64,000 bases of DNA from Paraburkholderia rhizosphaerae (GTDB lineage Bacteria; Pseudomonadota; Gammaproteobacteria; Burkholderiales; Burkholderiaceae), in contig NZ_SORE01000006.1 in NCBI RefSeq assembly GCF_004366595.1, forward strand, positions 186,001 through 250,000. The letters run 5' to 3'. Position numbers and translations under genes: made by a program. Shown here piece by piece: positions 44,572 to 54,818 of this stretch. Under the pieces are notes generated by a model. The model was not told where the DNA came from, did no database searches, and saw only the letters and a program-made list of their open reading frames with translations. The first letter of the stretch is position 1, and every line of letters starts with the position of its first letter.

Positions 44572-46185
44572 CTACGCGAACGTATCGACCAGCCCGACCG
44601 TGCGGCGCGTCGGCACGGCAGTCGTGACGGTCGTCGCCGATGCGTCGCTCGCCATATCGCCATAGCCGCCACGGCCGCTGCCACCGCTCCTGCTGCCGTC
44701 CTGCGCCTGCTGCCCGCTCTGCCGTGCAAAGCCGTCGCTGACGCTGGTGCTGCCGAGGCTAATGCCGTTCTGCTCCATCGCCTCCCGCAACTTCGGCAGC
44801 GCCGCTTCCACCGCGTCGCGCACCTGCTGGTGCTGCGACATGAAGAGCGCGTGCGCATGGTTGTCCGCCACTTGCAGCACGACTTGCAGCGGCCCGAGAT
44901 TGGCCGGGTTCAACGTCAGCTCCGCGCTTTGCTGCCGCACGTTCGACAGGAACACGACCTTCTGGCTGAGCGCTTCGTCCCAGTCCGTCGTGCCGACTTG
45001 CGGCGCGAGCGCATCGGCCGCGGAGCCCGGTCTCGCCGATTGCGATGCGCCGCCGGTTGCGCTGGTGCCGGTTGCGGCCCCTGCCGCGCCTGCTTGCGTT
45101 GCGGCAAGCGCCGCGTTCAGCGCGTCGCCACTGCCCGTCGCCGTGGGCAGGCTGCTCGCAGCCGCCGTCGCATCCGCGTTCGCCGCCGCGGCTGCCGCAG
45201 CCGCGCTGGCGCTCGTCGCGCTGGCCTGGGCTGCTGCCTGATTCGTCTGCGTCGCTGCAGTCGTGGCAGCGGACGCGTTGTCCATCGGCGCCATGTTCTT
45301 CGCGCCGTTGTCCGCAGCCCCCTTGCTGTCGCCAAGCATCGGCCCAAGCCCGAAACCCTTGTTCTGCGACGTGCCGTGGCCGTCGCTGCTCAGATCGGTG
45401 TTCGCCCTGTCGCTAGCGGCGGCGTTGGATACGCCTGCCGCGAGGTTTTGCATCGGCAGCGCGGCCAGATCCTGGCGCCCGTTGAGCGCGGCCAGGACCG
45501 AATCGAACTTCTGATGCATCGATTTCCCGTCACCGCCGACACCTTTGTGACCGCCGACGCCGTCGCCGGCTTTTACGCCGCCCGCGAGCGTCGTGGCCGC
45601 ATCGTCCGCGGCCGCATCGCTGGCCGTGGTGCTGGCGTTCCTGGTCGCGTCGGCTGCTGTGTTGGCGCGTGCCTGCGCCTGTGCGGCCGCTTCAGCGGCG
45701 GCGGCCGCCGCTGAAGCCGATGCGTCCGCGCTGTTCGACGCCTGTGCGTCGTGCGACTTCGAATCCGTGTCGCCGGTCTTGTCGCTGTCCGTTTTGCCGG
45801 CCTGCTGCGTGCTGTCGTCCGTCGACGACGACGTGGACGACGGCTTGGTCGAAGCAGCGTCTTGCGCCGAGCCCGGCTGGGCCGGCTGTGACGCTGCCTG
45901 TGTGCTGTCACCGGGGTGCACGGTGCCGCCATTGTTCGACGCGCTCGCACTGTCGGTGCCGTTGTTCTGCTGCGGCTGTGAACCGGATGCACCGGTCGTC
46001 GCCGACGGCTGTTGCGCGGCTGGCGCCGGCGCGGGCGTGGCCGCCGTATTCGCCGCTTTGTTCTGTGCGCTGATGGTTTGCTGCAGCGTCTGCGCGAACA
46101 GCGCGGCGCTATTGGCGCCGGACGCATTGCTCACCGCCGTGCCTTGCGAGCTCAGCAGCGAATCGATCATCGAAATTCTCGACAT
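44572..46185 (-). CDS. fliK: flagellar hook-length control protein FliK
   Basis: FliK measures hook length and triggers the FlhB switch. The 537-residue product is a long Ala/Ser/Gln-rich disordered stretch (about residues 20-400) followed by the conserved C-domain (QSAELTLNPANLGPLQVVLQ, ALFMSQHQQVRDAVEAALPKL). It is last in the fliF-K unit. A second FliK-like gene lies at 53301. Confidence 0.94.
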   Translation of the reverse strand: MSRISMIDSLLSSQGTAVSNASGANSAALFAQTLQQTISAQNKAANTAATPAPAPAAQQPSATTGASGSQPQQNNGTDSASASNNGGTVHPGDSTQAASQPAQPGSAQDAASTKPSSTSSSTDDSTQQAGKTDSDKTGDTDSKSHDAQASNSADASASAAAAAAEAAAQAQARANTAADATRNASTTASDAAADDAATTLAGGVKAGDGVGGHKGVGGDGKSMHQKFDSVLAALNGRQDLAALPMQNLAAGVSNAAASDRANTDLSSDGHGTSQNKGFGLGPMLGDSKGAADNGAKNMAPMDNASAATTAATQTNQAAAQASATSASAAAAAAAANADATAAASSLPTATGSGDALNAALAATQAGAAGAATGTSATGGASQSARPGSAADALAPQVGTTDWDEALSQKVVFLSNVRQQSAELTLNPANLGPLQVVLQVADNHAHALFMSQHQQVRDAVEAALPKLREAMEQNGISLGSTSVSDGFARQSGQQAQDGSRSGGSGRGGYGDMASDASATTVTTAVPTRRTVGLVDTFA

Positions 46186-46251
46186 GATGTTTCCCGTCGG
46201 TCAAAGCCGTTACTCAACCCTGTTCCAGAAAACCCGGCCGCATGACAAGCG

Positions 46252-46701
46252 TCACGCGTTGCCGGTACGCATTCTCAAAATCCGTGCGCCGAACTCGTCG
46301 GCGTCCCGCTGTTCGCGGCGCGCGGTTTTACGAGCTTCGACAGCCTCGCCGCGCGCCTGCAGCACTTCGTACGAACCGAGCTTCTGTTTCTGCTTTTGCC
46401 ACTCCGGCTTCGCAGCCTCGACGCGGGCGGTCGCATTCGCGAGCTGTCTGCGCTGCTGCTCGATCGCCGCATCGAGCGTATCGATAAACGCCTGGAAGTT
46501 GCGCATGTTGCCGGCCGCCATGCCGAGCTGCGCGGACGTCGTGAAGCGCGTGTAGTACTCGTTGCGGTACTGGATCAGCGCGTTGAGCTGCGCTTCGACG
46601 TCGTTGCGTTCGCGCTGGGCGCGGCCAAGGCGCTGCGCGGCGGCATCGAGTTCGTCTTGCGCAAGCTCGATCAGCATCTGCAGCGGCGAGGAATCCGGCA
46701 T
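46252..46701 (-). CDS. fliJ: flagellar export protein FliJ
   Basis: A 149-residue coiled-coil protein that activates the FliI ATPase and recycles chaperones. The whole length is helical with heptad spacing (AAQRLGRAQRERNDVEAQLN, EWQKQKQKLGSYEVLQARG). It lies 2 nt after fliI, in the standard order. Confidence 0.93.
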   Translation of the reverse strand: MPDSSPLQMLIELAQDELDAAAQRLGRAQRERNDVEAQLNALIQYRNEYYTRFTTSAQLGMAAGNMRNFQAFIDTLDAAIEQQRRQLANATARVEAAKPEWQKQKQKLGSYEVLQARGEAVEARKTARREQRDADEFGARILRMRTGNA

Positions 46702-46703
46702 CG

Positions 46704-48203
46704 TCAGCCTCCTTCGGTGAACAGCGAGCCGAGTGCGTTCAGGCTCGCGTCAAACGGCGCACATTCGCGGAACCCCTGCTGCAGGAACGCTTCGATGCGC
46801 GGATAAAGGGCGATCGCCCGGTCGAGCAGCGCATCGCGCCCGCTCGTGTAGGCGCCCACGTTGATCAGGTCGCGGTTGCGCTGATAGCGCGACAGCATCT
46901 GCTTGAACACGCGGGTTTTTTCGAGGTGCTTGTCGTCGATCAGCGCGGTCATCGCGCGACTGATCGATGCTTCGATGTCGATCGCCGGGTAGTGCCCTGC
47001 TTCGGCGAGCGCGCGCGACAGTACGATATGGCCGTCGAGAATCGCGCGCGCCGAATCGGCGATCGGGTCCTGCTGGTCGTCGCCTTCGGTGAGCACCGTG
47101 TAGAACGCGGTGATCGAACCGCCGCCTTCCGGGCCGTTGCCGGTGCGCTCGACCAGCGCGGGCAGCTTCGCGAACACCGATGGCGGGTAGCCCTTGGTGG
47201 CCGGCGGCTCGCCGACGGCGAGCGCGATTTCGCGCTGCGCCATCGCATAGCGGGTCAGCGAATCCATCAGCAGCAGCACGTGCTTGCCCTGATCGCGGAA
47301 ATATTCGGCGAGCGAGGTCGTGTACGCGGCAGCCTGCATCCGCAATAGCGGCGACACGTCGGCCGGCGCCGCGACGACCACCGAGCGCGCGAGGCCGTCC
47401 TTGCCGAGAATCTGCTCGATAAATTCCTTCACTTCGCGGCCGCGTTCGCCGATCAGGCCGATCACGATCACTTCGGCGCTGGTGTAGCGCGCCATCGTGC
47501 CGAGCAGCACCGACTTGCCGACGCCCGAGCCCGCGAACAGGCCCATCCGCTGGCCGCGTCCGACGGTTAGCAGCGCATTGATCGCGCGCACGCCGACGTC
47601 GAGCACTTTATGGATCGGCTCGCGGTGCAACGGATTGATGGTCGGCGCGGTCAGCGGCGCATCGTCGACGGCCGCGAGCGGGCCGAGATCGTCGAGCGGC
47701 TTGCCGGACGCGTCGAGCACGCGTCCTAGCAGTCCCCAGCCGACCGGCAGGCGCTTGGCGCCCGTCATCGGGTCTTCGACCGGCGCGCTTTCGAGCGCAA
47801 ATACGCGAGCGCCGGGCAGCAGTCCGTGCACTTCGGTAGTCGGCATCAGAAACAGACGGTCGCCGGCAAAGCCGACCACTTCCGCTTCGGCCATCGTGAG
47901 CGTGCTGCCGGGCGGCAGTTCGATCATCACTTCGGAGCCGACCGACAGCCGCAGGCCGACCGCTTCAAGCACGAGACCGGCGGCGCGGGTCAGCCTGCCG
48001 CACGGACGCAATGGCTTCGCGATCGCATTGCGTGCGCGCAGCCCGTCAAGCCGGGCGCGCCATGCCTGCAAATGCGGATTGTCCGCCGTGACGGCGGCTT
48101 GCGCGTGCGGCGGGTTCGACCCGAACGACGCGAGCGCGAGTTCGCGCTCGAGCGGCGTGAGGTCGCTCGCGGCGATTTCGTCGAGGGTCGGTGGGCTTAC
48201 CAT
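46704..48203 (-). CDS. fliI: flagellum-specific ATPase FliI
   Basis: FliI is the export ATPase. The 499-residue product has an F1-type core with Walker A AGSGVGKS near residues 224-231, Walker B in [18 protein letters not shown], and [18 protein letters not shown]. The N-terminal region is about 40 residues longer than in Salmonella. The start overlaps the fliH stop by 7 nt. Confidence 0.96.
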   Translation of the reverse strand: MVSPPTLDEIAASDLTPLERELALASFGSNPPHAQAAVTADNPHLQAWRARLDGLRARNAIAKPLRPCGRLTRAAGLVLEAVGLRLSVGSEVMIELPPGSTLTMAEAEVVGFAGDRLFLMPTTEVHGLLPGARVFALESAPVEDPMTGAKRLPVGWGLLGRVLDASGKPLDDLGPLAAVDDAPLTAPTINPLHREPIHKVLDVGVRAINALLTVGRGQRMGLFAGSGVGKSVLLGTMARYTSAEVIVIGLIGERGREVKEFIEQILGKDGLARSVVVAAPADVSPLLRMQAAAYTTSLAEYFRDQGKHVLLLMDSLTRYAMAQREIALAVGEPPATKGYPPSVFAKLPALVERTGNGPEGGGSITAFYTVLTEGDDQQDPIADSARAILDGHIVLSRALAEAGHYPAIDIEASISRAMTALIDDKHLEKTRVFKQMLSRYQRNRDLINVGAYTSGRDALLDRAIALYPRIEAFLQQGFRECAPFDASLNALGSLFTEGG

Positions 48204-48868
48204 GTGCTGACCTTGCCGAGCGCGGCGGCCACGCGCTCCCAGCGCGTGCCGAGCGTCGCGTCCACTTCGCCGGTCGCGGCCTGCGCGCGGCAGCCGCCGC
48301 GTTCGATGGCCGGATCGGTGCGCACGTTCCAGCCGCGCGCGCGCAATTCTTCCATCAGATACGCTTCGACGATCGGCAGATCCGCCGGGCTCACGATCAG
48401 ATGCGGCGCGCCGGACAGCGCCGGCTCGGCGGCGATCACTTCACGCGCCGCCGCGACCAGCGCGGTCGGATCGTGCTGCACGTGCTGGCGCACGACCTGT
48501 TGCGCGATATCCAGTGCAAGTGCGACCAGCGTTTCAGAGACTTCGCTTTGCGCGGCGCCCAGCGCGCCTTTGAACGCATCGGCGATCGCGATCACGCGCT
48601 CCGCTTCCTTGCGCGCTTCGGCGCGTCCCTGCTCGACACCTTTCTTGTGTCCCTGCTCGTAGCCCGCCTGATAGCCGAGCGCCTGTCCGGCCACATGGCC
48701 GGATGCGACGCCTTCCGCGTGCGCGGCATCGCGCAGCTGTTGCAGCTCGGCTTCGATGTCGCGTTCATCGACTTCGGGTTCGGGTTCCGGCACCGGGTCG
48801 AACGATGCCATCTCCCAGCGCTGATACGCCGACAAGGTGTCGCTGCGCACGGGCTCACGGTTAGACAT
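48197..48868 (-). CDS. fliH: flagellar assembly protein FliH
   Basis: FliH binds and restrains FliI and links it to the C-ring. The 223-residue product has an acidic middle, a Gly/Ala-spaced helix with [18 protein letters not shown] (the GxxxG repeats of FliH), and a C-terminal V-ATPase E-like domain. It overlaps fliG by 8 nt and fliI by 7 nt. Confidence 0.94.
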   Translation of the reverse strand: MSNREPVRSDTLSAYQRWEMASFDPVPEPEPEVDERDIEAELQQLRDAAHAEGVASGHVAGQALGYQAGYEQGHKKGVEQGRAEARKEAERVIAIADAFKGALGAAQSEVSETLVALALDIAQQVVRQHVQHDPTALVAAAREVIAAEPALSGAPHLIVSPADLPIVEAYLMEELRARGWNVRTDPAIERGGCRAQAATGEVDATLGTRWERVAAALGKVSTW

Positions 48869-49856
48869 ATGCGTCTTCCGCCTTGCCGCCGATCACGATC
48901 TGGCCGCTCTCGGCCAGGTTGCGCACGATCTGCAGGATGCGCCGCTGCTGCGTCTCGACTTCGGACACGCGCACCGGACCGCGCGCGTCGAGGTCTTCGG
49001 CAAGCAGTTCGGCTGCGCGCTGCGACATGTTCGACAGGAATTTCTGGCGAAGCGCCGGCTGCGCGCCTTTCAGCGAGATGATCAGCGCTTCCGATTCGAC
49101 TTCCTTCAGCAGCAGCTGGATCGCGCGGTCCTCGAGGTCGAGCAGGTTCTCGAACACGAACATCTGGTCGATGATCTTCTGCGCGAGCTCCGCGTCGTAC
49201 TGGCGCACGTTTTCGAGCACCGACTCTTCGTGGTTGCTCGGCATGAAGTTGAGGATTTCCGCCGCGGTGCGGATGCCGCCCATCGGGCTGCGTTTCAGGT
49301 TGTCGCTGCCCGACAGCAGGCCAGTCAGCACATCGTCGAGTTCGCGCAGCGCGGCCGGCTGGATGCCGTCGAGCGTCGCGATTCGCAGCAGCACGTCGTT
49401 ACGCAGGCGTTCCGTGAAACACGCGGAGATTTCCGATGCCTGGTCGCGGTCGAGGTGCACGAGAATCGTCGCGATGATCTGCGGGTGTTCGTTCTTGATC
49501 AGTTCGGCAACCGCCGCCGAATCCATCCATTTCAGGCCTTCGATGCCGCTCGTGTCGCTGCCTTGCAGAATGCGGTCGATAATCGCACCGGCCTTGTCTT
49601 CACCGAGCGCCTTGGTCAGCACCGAGCGGATGTAGTCACTCGAATCGAGCGACAGCGCGGTGTGCTGTTCGGCTTCGCGCGCGAATTCCTGCAGCACTTC
49701 GTCGACCTGCTCGCGCGTCACGTTGCGCAGCGCGGCCATCGCGACGCCGATCTTTTGCACCTCGCGCGGACCGAGGAACTTGAATACCTGCGCCGCCTCT
49801 TCCTCGCCGATCGACATCAGCAGCAGCGCGCTTTTGGTTATGCCTTCAGCGTTCAT
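48861..49856 (-). CDS. fliG: flagellar motor switch protein FliG
   Basis: FliG is the rotor subunit contacted by MotA. The 331-residue product shows the EHPQ motif at 123-126 and the C-terminal charged torque helix (LEDRAIQLLLKEVESEALII). The ATG at 49856 overlaps the fliF stop by 11 nt; the upstream in-frame start at 49928 adds 24 basic residues read through fliF and is rejected. Confidence 0.96.
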   Translation of the reverse strand: MNAEGITKSALLLMSIGEEEAAQVFKFLGPREVQKIGVAMAALRNVTREQVDEVLQEFAREAEQHTALSLDSSDYIRSVLTKALGEDKAGAIIDRILQGSDTSGIEGLKWMDSAAVAELIKNEHPQIIATILVHLDRDQASEISACFTERLRNDVLLRIATLDGIQPAALRELDDVLTGLLSGSDNLKRSPMGGIRTAAEILNFMPSNHEESVLENVRQYDAELAQKIIDQMFVFENLLDLEDRAIQLLLKEVESEALIISLKGAQPALRQKFLSNMSQRAAELLAEDLDARGPVRVSEVETQQRRILQIVRNLAESGQIVIGGKAEDAYV

Positions 49857-51651
49857 CGGACACCCAGTTCTTGACGACGGTTGCGACGATCTTCGGATCC
49901 TGGCGCGCGATCTGGCGCGCGTACTCAAGGTTCTTCTCGAAGCGATGCTTCTCGTTTTCGAACGCGAGCAGCGCGGCGTCCGAGCCTCCTTCTTCGCCCT
50001 TGTCGGTGATTGCGATACCGTCGAGCAGCACCGGTTCGTCGGCCGACGGCAGCGCGGCGGTCGCCGTCGCCTCGACCGGCGGCGGGAACGCGCGGCGCAG
50101 CGCCGGCTTCACCATCACGAAGTACAGGAACAGTGCGACCGCGGCGATGCCGAGATACGTCGCGATCTGCCTGGCCAGCGCGATCATGTCCGGCTGGCGC
50201 CACCACGGCAGGTTCGCGTTCGGGTCGACCGGTAGCGTGAACGGGCTGTTCACAACGTTCACCGAGTCGCCGCGCTTCGCGTCGAAGCCCATCGCGTCCT
50301 TCACCAGCTGTTCGACCTGCGCGAGCTTATCGGCCGGTAGCGCCTGCATCGTCGTGTGGCCCTTCGCGTCGACGTGCGGCGTGTAGTTGACCACCACCGC
50401 GACCGACAGCCGGCGGATGCCACCGCCGCCTTGCTGCAGGTGGCGCACGGTCTTGTCGAGCTCGTAGTTGGTGGTCGAATCCTTGTGATCGCTGATCGGC
50501 GTCGCCGGCGCCGCGCCGCTCGCGCCGTTCGGCGCGTCGATCGGCGCTTGCGTGGTCTGCGGCGGCTGGTTCGTCAGCGCGCCCGGCACGCCCGATGCGC
50601 CGGCCTGCTGCGTCTGCACGTCGCTGCTCGACTGCTGGCTGCGGATCGCCGCTTGCCCCGGATTGCCGCCGTTCGGCTGATAGGTCTCGGCGGTCTGCTC
50701 GGTCTTCGAGAAGTCGATATCCGCGCTGACCTGCGAGTGCGCGTTGCCGGCGCCGAACAGCGGCGCGAGGATCGCGTCGATGCGCTGCTGCGTATCGCGC
50801 TCGACCTGCTTCACGTATTTGAGCTGCGTCGCGTCGAGGCCGGTGCCGGCGCTCGGCTGCGTGAGCAGGTTGCCGTCCTGGTCGACGATCGTCACGTTGC
50901 GCGGCGACAGTTGCGGCACCGCCGACGCGACCATATGCGTGATCGCGTTCACCTGGCCTTCATCGAGGATGCGGCCCGGGTACAGGTTCACCATTACCGA
51001 CGCGGATGGCGGCTCCGCATCGCGCACGAACACCGACTGCTTCGGAATCGCCAGATGCACGCGCGCGGACTGCACGGTCGAAATCGACTGGATCGTGCGT
51101 TCGAGCTCGCCTTCGAGCGCGCGCTGGTAGTTCACCTGTTCGGCGAACTGGCTGATGCCGAATTTCTGGTTGTCGAGCAATTCGAAGCCGACCGAGCCGC
51201 TTTTCGGCAGGCCTTGTTGCGCGAGCCGCATGCGCATCTCATGCACCTGGTCGGCCGGCACCATGATCGCGCCGCCGCCGTCGGACAGCTTGTACGGAAT
51301 GTTCGCCTGCTGCAGCGCGGCGACGATGGCACCGCCGTCGCGGTCGGTGAGGTTGCTGTACAGCACCTTGTAGTCGGGCGCGCGCGACCACATCACGAGT
51401 CCGACGACGATCGCGATCAGCAGTGCGACGGCGACAATCAACGGCGCGCGCGGGTTGCCGCGCATTTGCGAAATCGACGACGGAAACGACGACAGCCGTT
51501 GCGCGAAATTGCCGCCGCCCAAGCCGAGGTCGGCCGCGCCGGCGGCCTGACCGGCAGCGGCGCCCGCGGCGCCCGCGGCGGCGGGCTGCGCATTGGCGAG
51601 GCCCATGCTGCGGCTTTCGGGGTTGATCAAAGAATTGGCTGACGAATCCAT
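49846..51651 (-). CDS. fliF: flagellar MS-ring protein FliF
   Basis: FliF forms the membrane MS-ring. The 601-residue product has two membrane helices (near residues 65-85 and 470-490), ring-building motifs (YKVLYSNLTDRDGGAIVAAL, ELERTIQSISTVQSARVHLA) and a C-terminal FliG-binding tail. The ATG at 51651 follows CCGGAGAA; the frame extends 83 codons further upstream, through the control region, and is not used. Confidence 0.96.
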   Translation of the reverse strand: MDSSANSLINPESRSMGLANAQPAAAGAAGAAAGQAAGAADLGLGGGNFAQRLSSFPSSISQMRGNPRAPLIVAVALLIAIVVGLVMWSRAPDYKVLYSNLTDRDGGAIVAALQQANIPYKLSDGGGAIMVPADQVHEMRMRLAQQGLPKSGSVGFELLDNQKFGISQFAEQVNYQRALEGELERTIQSISTVQSARVHLAIPKQSVFVRDAEPPSASVMVNLYPGRILDEGQVNAITHMVASAVPQLSPRNVTIVDQDGNLLTQPSAGTGLDATQLKYVKQVERDTQQRIDAILAPLFGAGNAHSQVSADIDFSKTEQTAETYQPNGGNPGQAAIRSQQSSSDVQTQQAGASGVPGALTNQPPQTTQAPIDAPNGASGAAPATPISDHKDSTTNYELDKTVRHLQQGGGGIRRLSVAVVVNYTPHVDAKGHTTMQALPADKLAQVEQLVKDAMGFDAKRGDSVNVVNSPFTLPVDPNANLPWWRQPDMIALARQIATYLGIAAVALFLYFVMVKPALRRAFPPPVEATATAALPSADEPVLLDGIAITDKGEEGGSDAALLAFENEKHRFEKNLEYARQIARQDPKIVATVVKNWVSDER

Positions 51652-51773
51652 GCGTCGGGGTTCTCCGGGGATGCCAGGGCTCGGTCCGCGGGGGCCGCGG
51701 CAAATGCAGCGGGCGCGCGGACAGAGACTTTCACGATGGGCATTTTCCACGGCCCGATGCAACGCGATTGGCC

Positions 51774-51803
51774 GAATAGAGCAGGGTTTTCCCCCCAGTT
51801 TCG
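51774..51803. promoter_or_regulatory. candidate FlhDC box between fliE and fliF
   Basis: Read on the minus strand the element is GAAACTGGGGGG, then AAAACCCTGCTCTATTCG. The G6 core and CTATTCG end match the flgA/flgB element. It lies in the 251-nt divergent spacer between fliF and fliE. Confidence 0.5.
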
Positions 51804-51902
51804 CGGCTGTCGGCGGTACGCCCGCGTTTATGCTTCCCGTCAATCCGGCATGGCGCCCGAGGTCGGTTCGCGCAGCGCCGGTTCTTCTTCCGTGGAGCAA
51901 TC

Positions 51903-52235
51903 ATGACCGTCGTGAACCCGCTCACTTCCGCGCTGCAGCAGATCCAGTCGATGGCGTCGGAAGCGGCCGGCAGCCCGTCCACGCCCGGCGCGCAAGCCGG
52001 CGCCACGTATGCCGGCAGCTTCGGCGCCGCGCTGAAGGCGTCGCTCGACAAGGTCAGCAATGACCAGATGGCCGCCGACAACGAGGCGAAGGCGTTCGAA
52101 GTCGGTGCGCCGAACGTGTCGTTGAACGACGTGATGATCGACGGCCAGAAGGCCGGCATCGGCTTCCAGTTCGCGCTGCAGGTGCGCAACAAGCTGGTGA
52201 CCGCGTACAACGACATCATGCAGATGCAGGTGTAA
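51903..52235 (+). CDS. fliE: flagellar hook-basal body protein FliE
   Basis: FliE is the adaptor between MS-ring and rod. The 110-residue product has [40 protein letters not shown] and the [17 protein letters not shown] end. It is divergent from fliF. GTGGAG precedes the ATG. Confidence 0.96.
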   Translation: MTVVNPLTSALQQIQSMASEAAGSPSTPGAQAGATYAGSFGAALKASLDKVSNDQMAADNEAKAFEVGAPNVSLNDVMIDGQKAGIGFQFALQVRNKLVTAYNDIMQMQV

Positions 52236-52288
52236 CTGCAGGATGTAGCCCGCGCGAAGCCCGCCCGGCATTCCCTCTTTCGGCACCC

Positions 52289-52315
52289 TAAAGCTTTGTC
52301 CTGACCGTCCGATAA
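52289..52315 (+). promoter_or_regulatory. sigma28 promoter of fliST
   Basis: TAAAGCTT (52289-52296, 7 of 8), an 11-bp spacer and TCCGATAA (52308-52315, 7 of 8), about 94 nt before fliS. It places fliS, fliT and probably the two genes after them in the late class. Confidence 0.75.
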
Positions 52316-52408
52316 CACGGACACAGTCACCGCAGCGCGCTACGGCGCAGCAGTGGGACTGGTTTTGTCTGGACCAACCGCAGCGCGCATCACACAGGAG
52401 GAGCGCCG

Positions 52409-52843
52409 ATGTTTTCCCCAGGGCACGCCGGAGCCAACGCTTACGCACGCGTGGGCAACGAGACAGGGGTGATGGGCGCGAGTCCGTATCGCCTGACCGC
52501 GATGCTGTATCAGGGTGCGCGCAAGGCCATCGCCCAGGCACGCTTTCACCTGCAGCAGGGCGAAGTCGGCCGGCGCGGCGAAACCATCGGCAAGGCGATC
52601 TCGATTATCGAGAGCGGCCTGCAGGCATCGCTGGACCGCAAGGCCGGCGGTGAAATCGCCGAGCGGCTCAATGCGCTGTATAGCTACATGGCCAGACGGC
52701 TGCTGGAAGCGAATATCAAAAGCAACGAAGCGATGCTGATCGAAGTCGACGGTCTGCTCGCAACGCTCGAGGAAGCATGGACGGGTATTGGGCCGGAGGT
52801 GGCGCGGATGGCGGCACAGGGATCCGCGGAAGCGGTCAGATGA
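52409..52843 (+). CDS. fliS: flagellin export chaperone FliS
   Basis: FliS binds flagellin before export. The 144-residue helical product has ANAYARVGNETGVMGASPYR, LTAMLYQGARKAIAQA and LNALYSYMARRLLEANIKSN. AGGAGGAG precedes the ATG. Flagellin itself is outside the window. Confidence 0.95.
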   Translation: MFSPGHAGANAYARVGNETGVMGASPYRLTAMLYQGARKAIAQARFHLQQGEVGRRGETIGKAISIIESGLQASLDRKAGGEIAERLNALYSYMARRLLEANIKSNEAMLIEVDGLLATLEEAWTGIGPEVARMAAQGSAEAVR

Positions 52844-53166
52844 CTGCGAATGACGAGTACTTCGCCCGCTATGAGGCGATCGCGGCAATATCGTGCCGGA
52901 TGTTGACGGCCGCTCGCGATGCGCTATGGGGCGAACTGGCGCACATGCAGAACGAATATCGCAATCTGGTCGACAGTCTGAAAGAAGCCGAAGTGGGCGT
53001 GCACCTCGACGATGGCGAGCGTGGCCGCAAGTACGAATTAATTCGCGAAATTCTTGCCAATGACGCCGCGATTCGCGAACTCGCGAACCCGCGTCTCGCG
53101 AAGCTGTCCGCGCTGTTCGCGGGCCGCACGGCGAAGGTGTTGAAAGAGATCTACGGGGCGCGGTGA
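52840..53166 (+). CDS. fliT: flagellar protein FliT
   Basis: FliT is the chaperone for the filament cap FliD, and in enterics it also inhibits FlhDC. The 108-residue, all-helical product follows fliS with a 4-nt ATGA overlap. Sequence motifs are weak in this family, so position after fliS carries the call. An in-frame ATG at 52777 lies inside fliS and is not needed. Confidence 0.82.
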   Translation: MTANDEYFARYEAIAAISCRMLTAARDALWGELAHMQNEYRNLVDSLKEAEVGVHLDDGERGRKYELIREILANDAAIRELANPRLAKLSALFAGRTAKVLKEIYGAR

Positions 53167-53300
53167 GACAGGCCAGCCGTCGGCGCACGTACGCCGACGG
53201 CGGTTTGCCTGCGGGCGCCGATGGCGCTATTACGCTCGCTGACCGGTTCCGGACTCTTGTTTCCAGTTTCTTTTTTGCCAGGCGACGACAGGAAGGATGC

Positions 53301-54818
53301 ATGACCAACATCGACACGGCCGTTGCTGCGCTGCTCGCGAGCCGCGTCGACAGCCTGCTGTCGATCGCGTCGCGCAGCAATGCGTCGACCGCGCAAACCG
53401 GCACGTCCGCGCTGACAGTCGATACGCCGACCGCGCGCGGTGCGCCCGTATCGTTACTCGATAACCCGCCGCAGGCTTCTGCACAAACCATCCTGTCGCG
53501 CATCGCGCTGACGCTCGACGCGATCATGCGCTCGGGTGGCGATGCGACGCCGTCGCTGGTCGGCCAGTTGCCGATCTGGCCGGTCGTGCCGGCGCTCGAA
53601 GAGGGCATCGGCGCGCAGCCGGGCGCCACGCCAGACGGTACCGCTGCCGAGGCAAACGCGGGCAACGGCGCGGCAACGGCCACACCTTCGCAGACTTCCC
53701 AGACTTCGCAGGCGCAACCCCAGACCGGTGCCGCGCAAGGAGCGGCGGGCGTGACGCCGGGCGCCGGCACGGTGCCGGTCGATGCGCTTGCCGCGGCGTT
53801 GCGTCAAACAGTCAACGAAAGCGGGCTCTTCTACGAATCCCATCTCGCGCAGTGGCTGGGCGGGCAGCGCCCGCCCGCATCGCTGTTCGATGAGCCGCAG
53901 AACCGGCTGGTCGCCGAAGCCTCGCAAATGCCGCTGCCGTGGACGCTCGCCGACGATGCCGCGGCGGACGGCGAGGGTCTCGCGTCGTGGTGGCATGGCG
54001 GTTCGTCCGCGCAGCCGGGAAGCGGCTCGGCCCCGTCGAACCCGGGGGCTGCGCATCAGGCGTCGGGCACTGCGCTGCCGATGTCGGCGCGTTTTGCGGC
54101 CGCCGTACAGGAATTTGCCGAAGACGCGTTCGGCAGCGGGCCGTCGACCCAGTCCGCGCGCGACGGTGCGCAGCCGGGCAACATCAACAACGGCCAAAGC
54201 AATGCGGCGCAGGCGTCGTTTCCGACGCAGGCGATGGCCGCGTCGGTGCATCAGGCGACCGTCACGCTTGTGCGTCAGCAACTCGATCTGCTGGCGACCG
54301 GCGAATTCCGCTGGAGCGGCGAAGCATGGCCGGGTGCGCGGCTCGACTGGTCGATCGAGGAGGCCGTCGACCGCTGGTCGCGCGGCGGCGACGGCGACGC
54401 GTCCGAGCTCGATGAGATCCGCCCGTGGCGCACACGGCTCACGCTGTCGTTGCCGGTGCTGGGCACGGTCGATGCCGATCTGACTCTGGTCGGCATGCAA
54501 CTGACCGCACGTGTGCAGGCAAGCCCGACAGGCGCCGCTCGGCTCGCGGCGCAAGGCGAATCGTTCAGGCAGCGTCTGGCGGCAGTCGGCATTGCGCTGA
54601 ATGCGCTGGCGATCCGGGAGATTGTCGGTGGCGGGCCCAGCGAGGGGCTCGGCAGCGCGGCGAGCGTCGCGTCGGCGACGCAGGCCGCGCAAGCCTACGC
54701 GCGTTCCGCTGCCGCGTCCGCCGCGGCAGCCGGCGCGTCCCATCCGGCAGGCGACGCCCAAGCGGGCAACCCTGCGGCGGCACCATTCGATCTCTTCGAC
54801 GGAGACGAACTGCTTTGA
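53301..54818 (+). CDS. FliK C-domain protein, second copy
   Basis: A 505-residue protein with a long Ala/Gln/Ser-rich region and a C-terminal FliK-type domain (LTLSLPVLGTVDADLTLVGMQ, AARLAAQGESFRQRLAAVGIALNALAIREI). It is distinct from fliK at 44572. It probably secretes or measures under late control, but its function is not known to me. The ATG at 53301 follows AGGAAGG. It is coupled by a TTGA overlap to a FlhB C-domain homologue, suggesting that the two work together. Confidence 0.8.
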   Translation: MTNIDTAVAALLASRVDSLLSIASRSNASTAQTGTSALTVDTPTARGAPVSLLDNPPQASAQTILSRIALTLDAIMRSGGDATPSLVGQLPIWPVVPALEEGIGAQPGATPDGTAAEANAGNGAATATPSQTSQTSQAQPQTGAAQGAAGVTPGAGTVPVDALAAALRQTVNESGLFYESHLAQWLGGQRPPASLFDEPQNRLVAEASQMPLPWTLADDAAADGEGLASWWHGGSSAQPGSGSAPSNPGAAHQASGTALPMSARFAAAVQEFAEDAFGSGPSTQSARDGAQPGNINNGQSNAAQASFPTQAMAASVHQATVTLVRQQLDLLATGEFRWSGEAWPGARLDWSIEEAVDRWSRGGDGDASELDEIRPWRTRLTLSLPVLGTVDADLTLVGMQLTARVQASPTGAARLAAQGESFRQRLAAVGIALNALAIREIVGGGPSEGLGSAASVASATQAAQAYARSAAASAAAAGASHPAGDAQAGNPAAAPFDLFDGDELL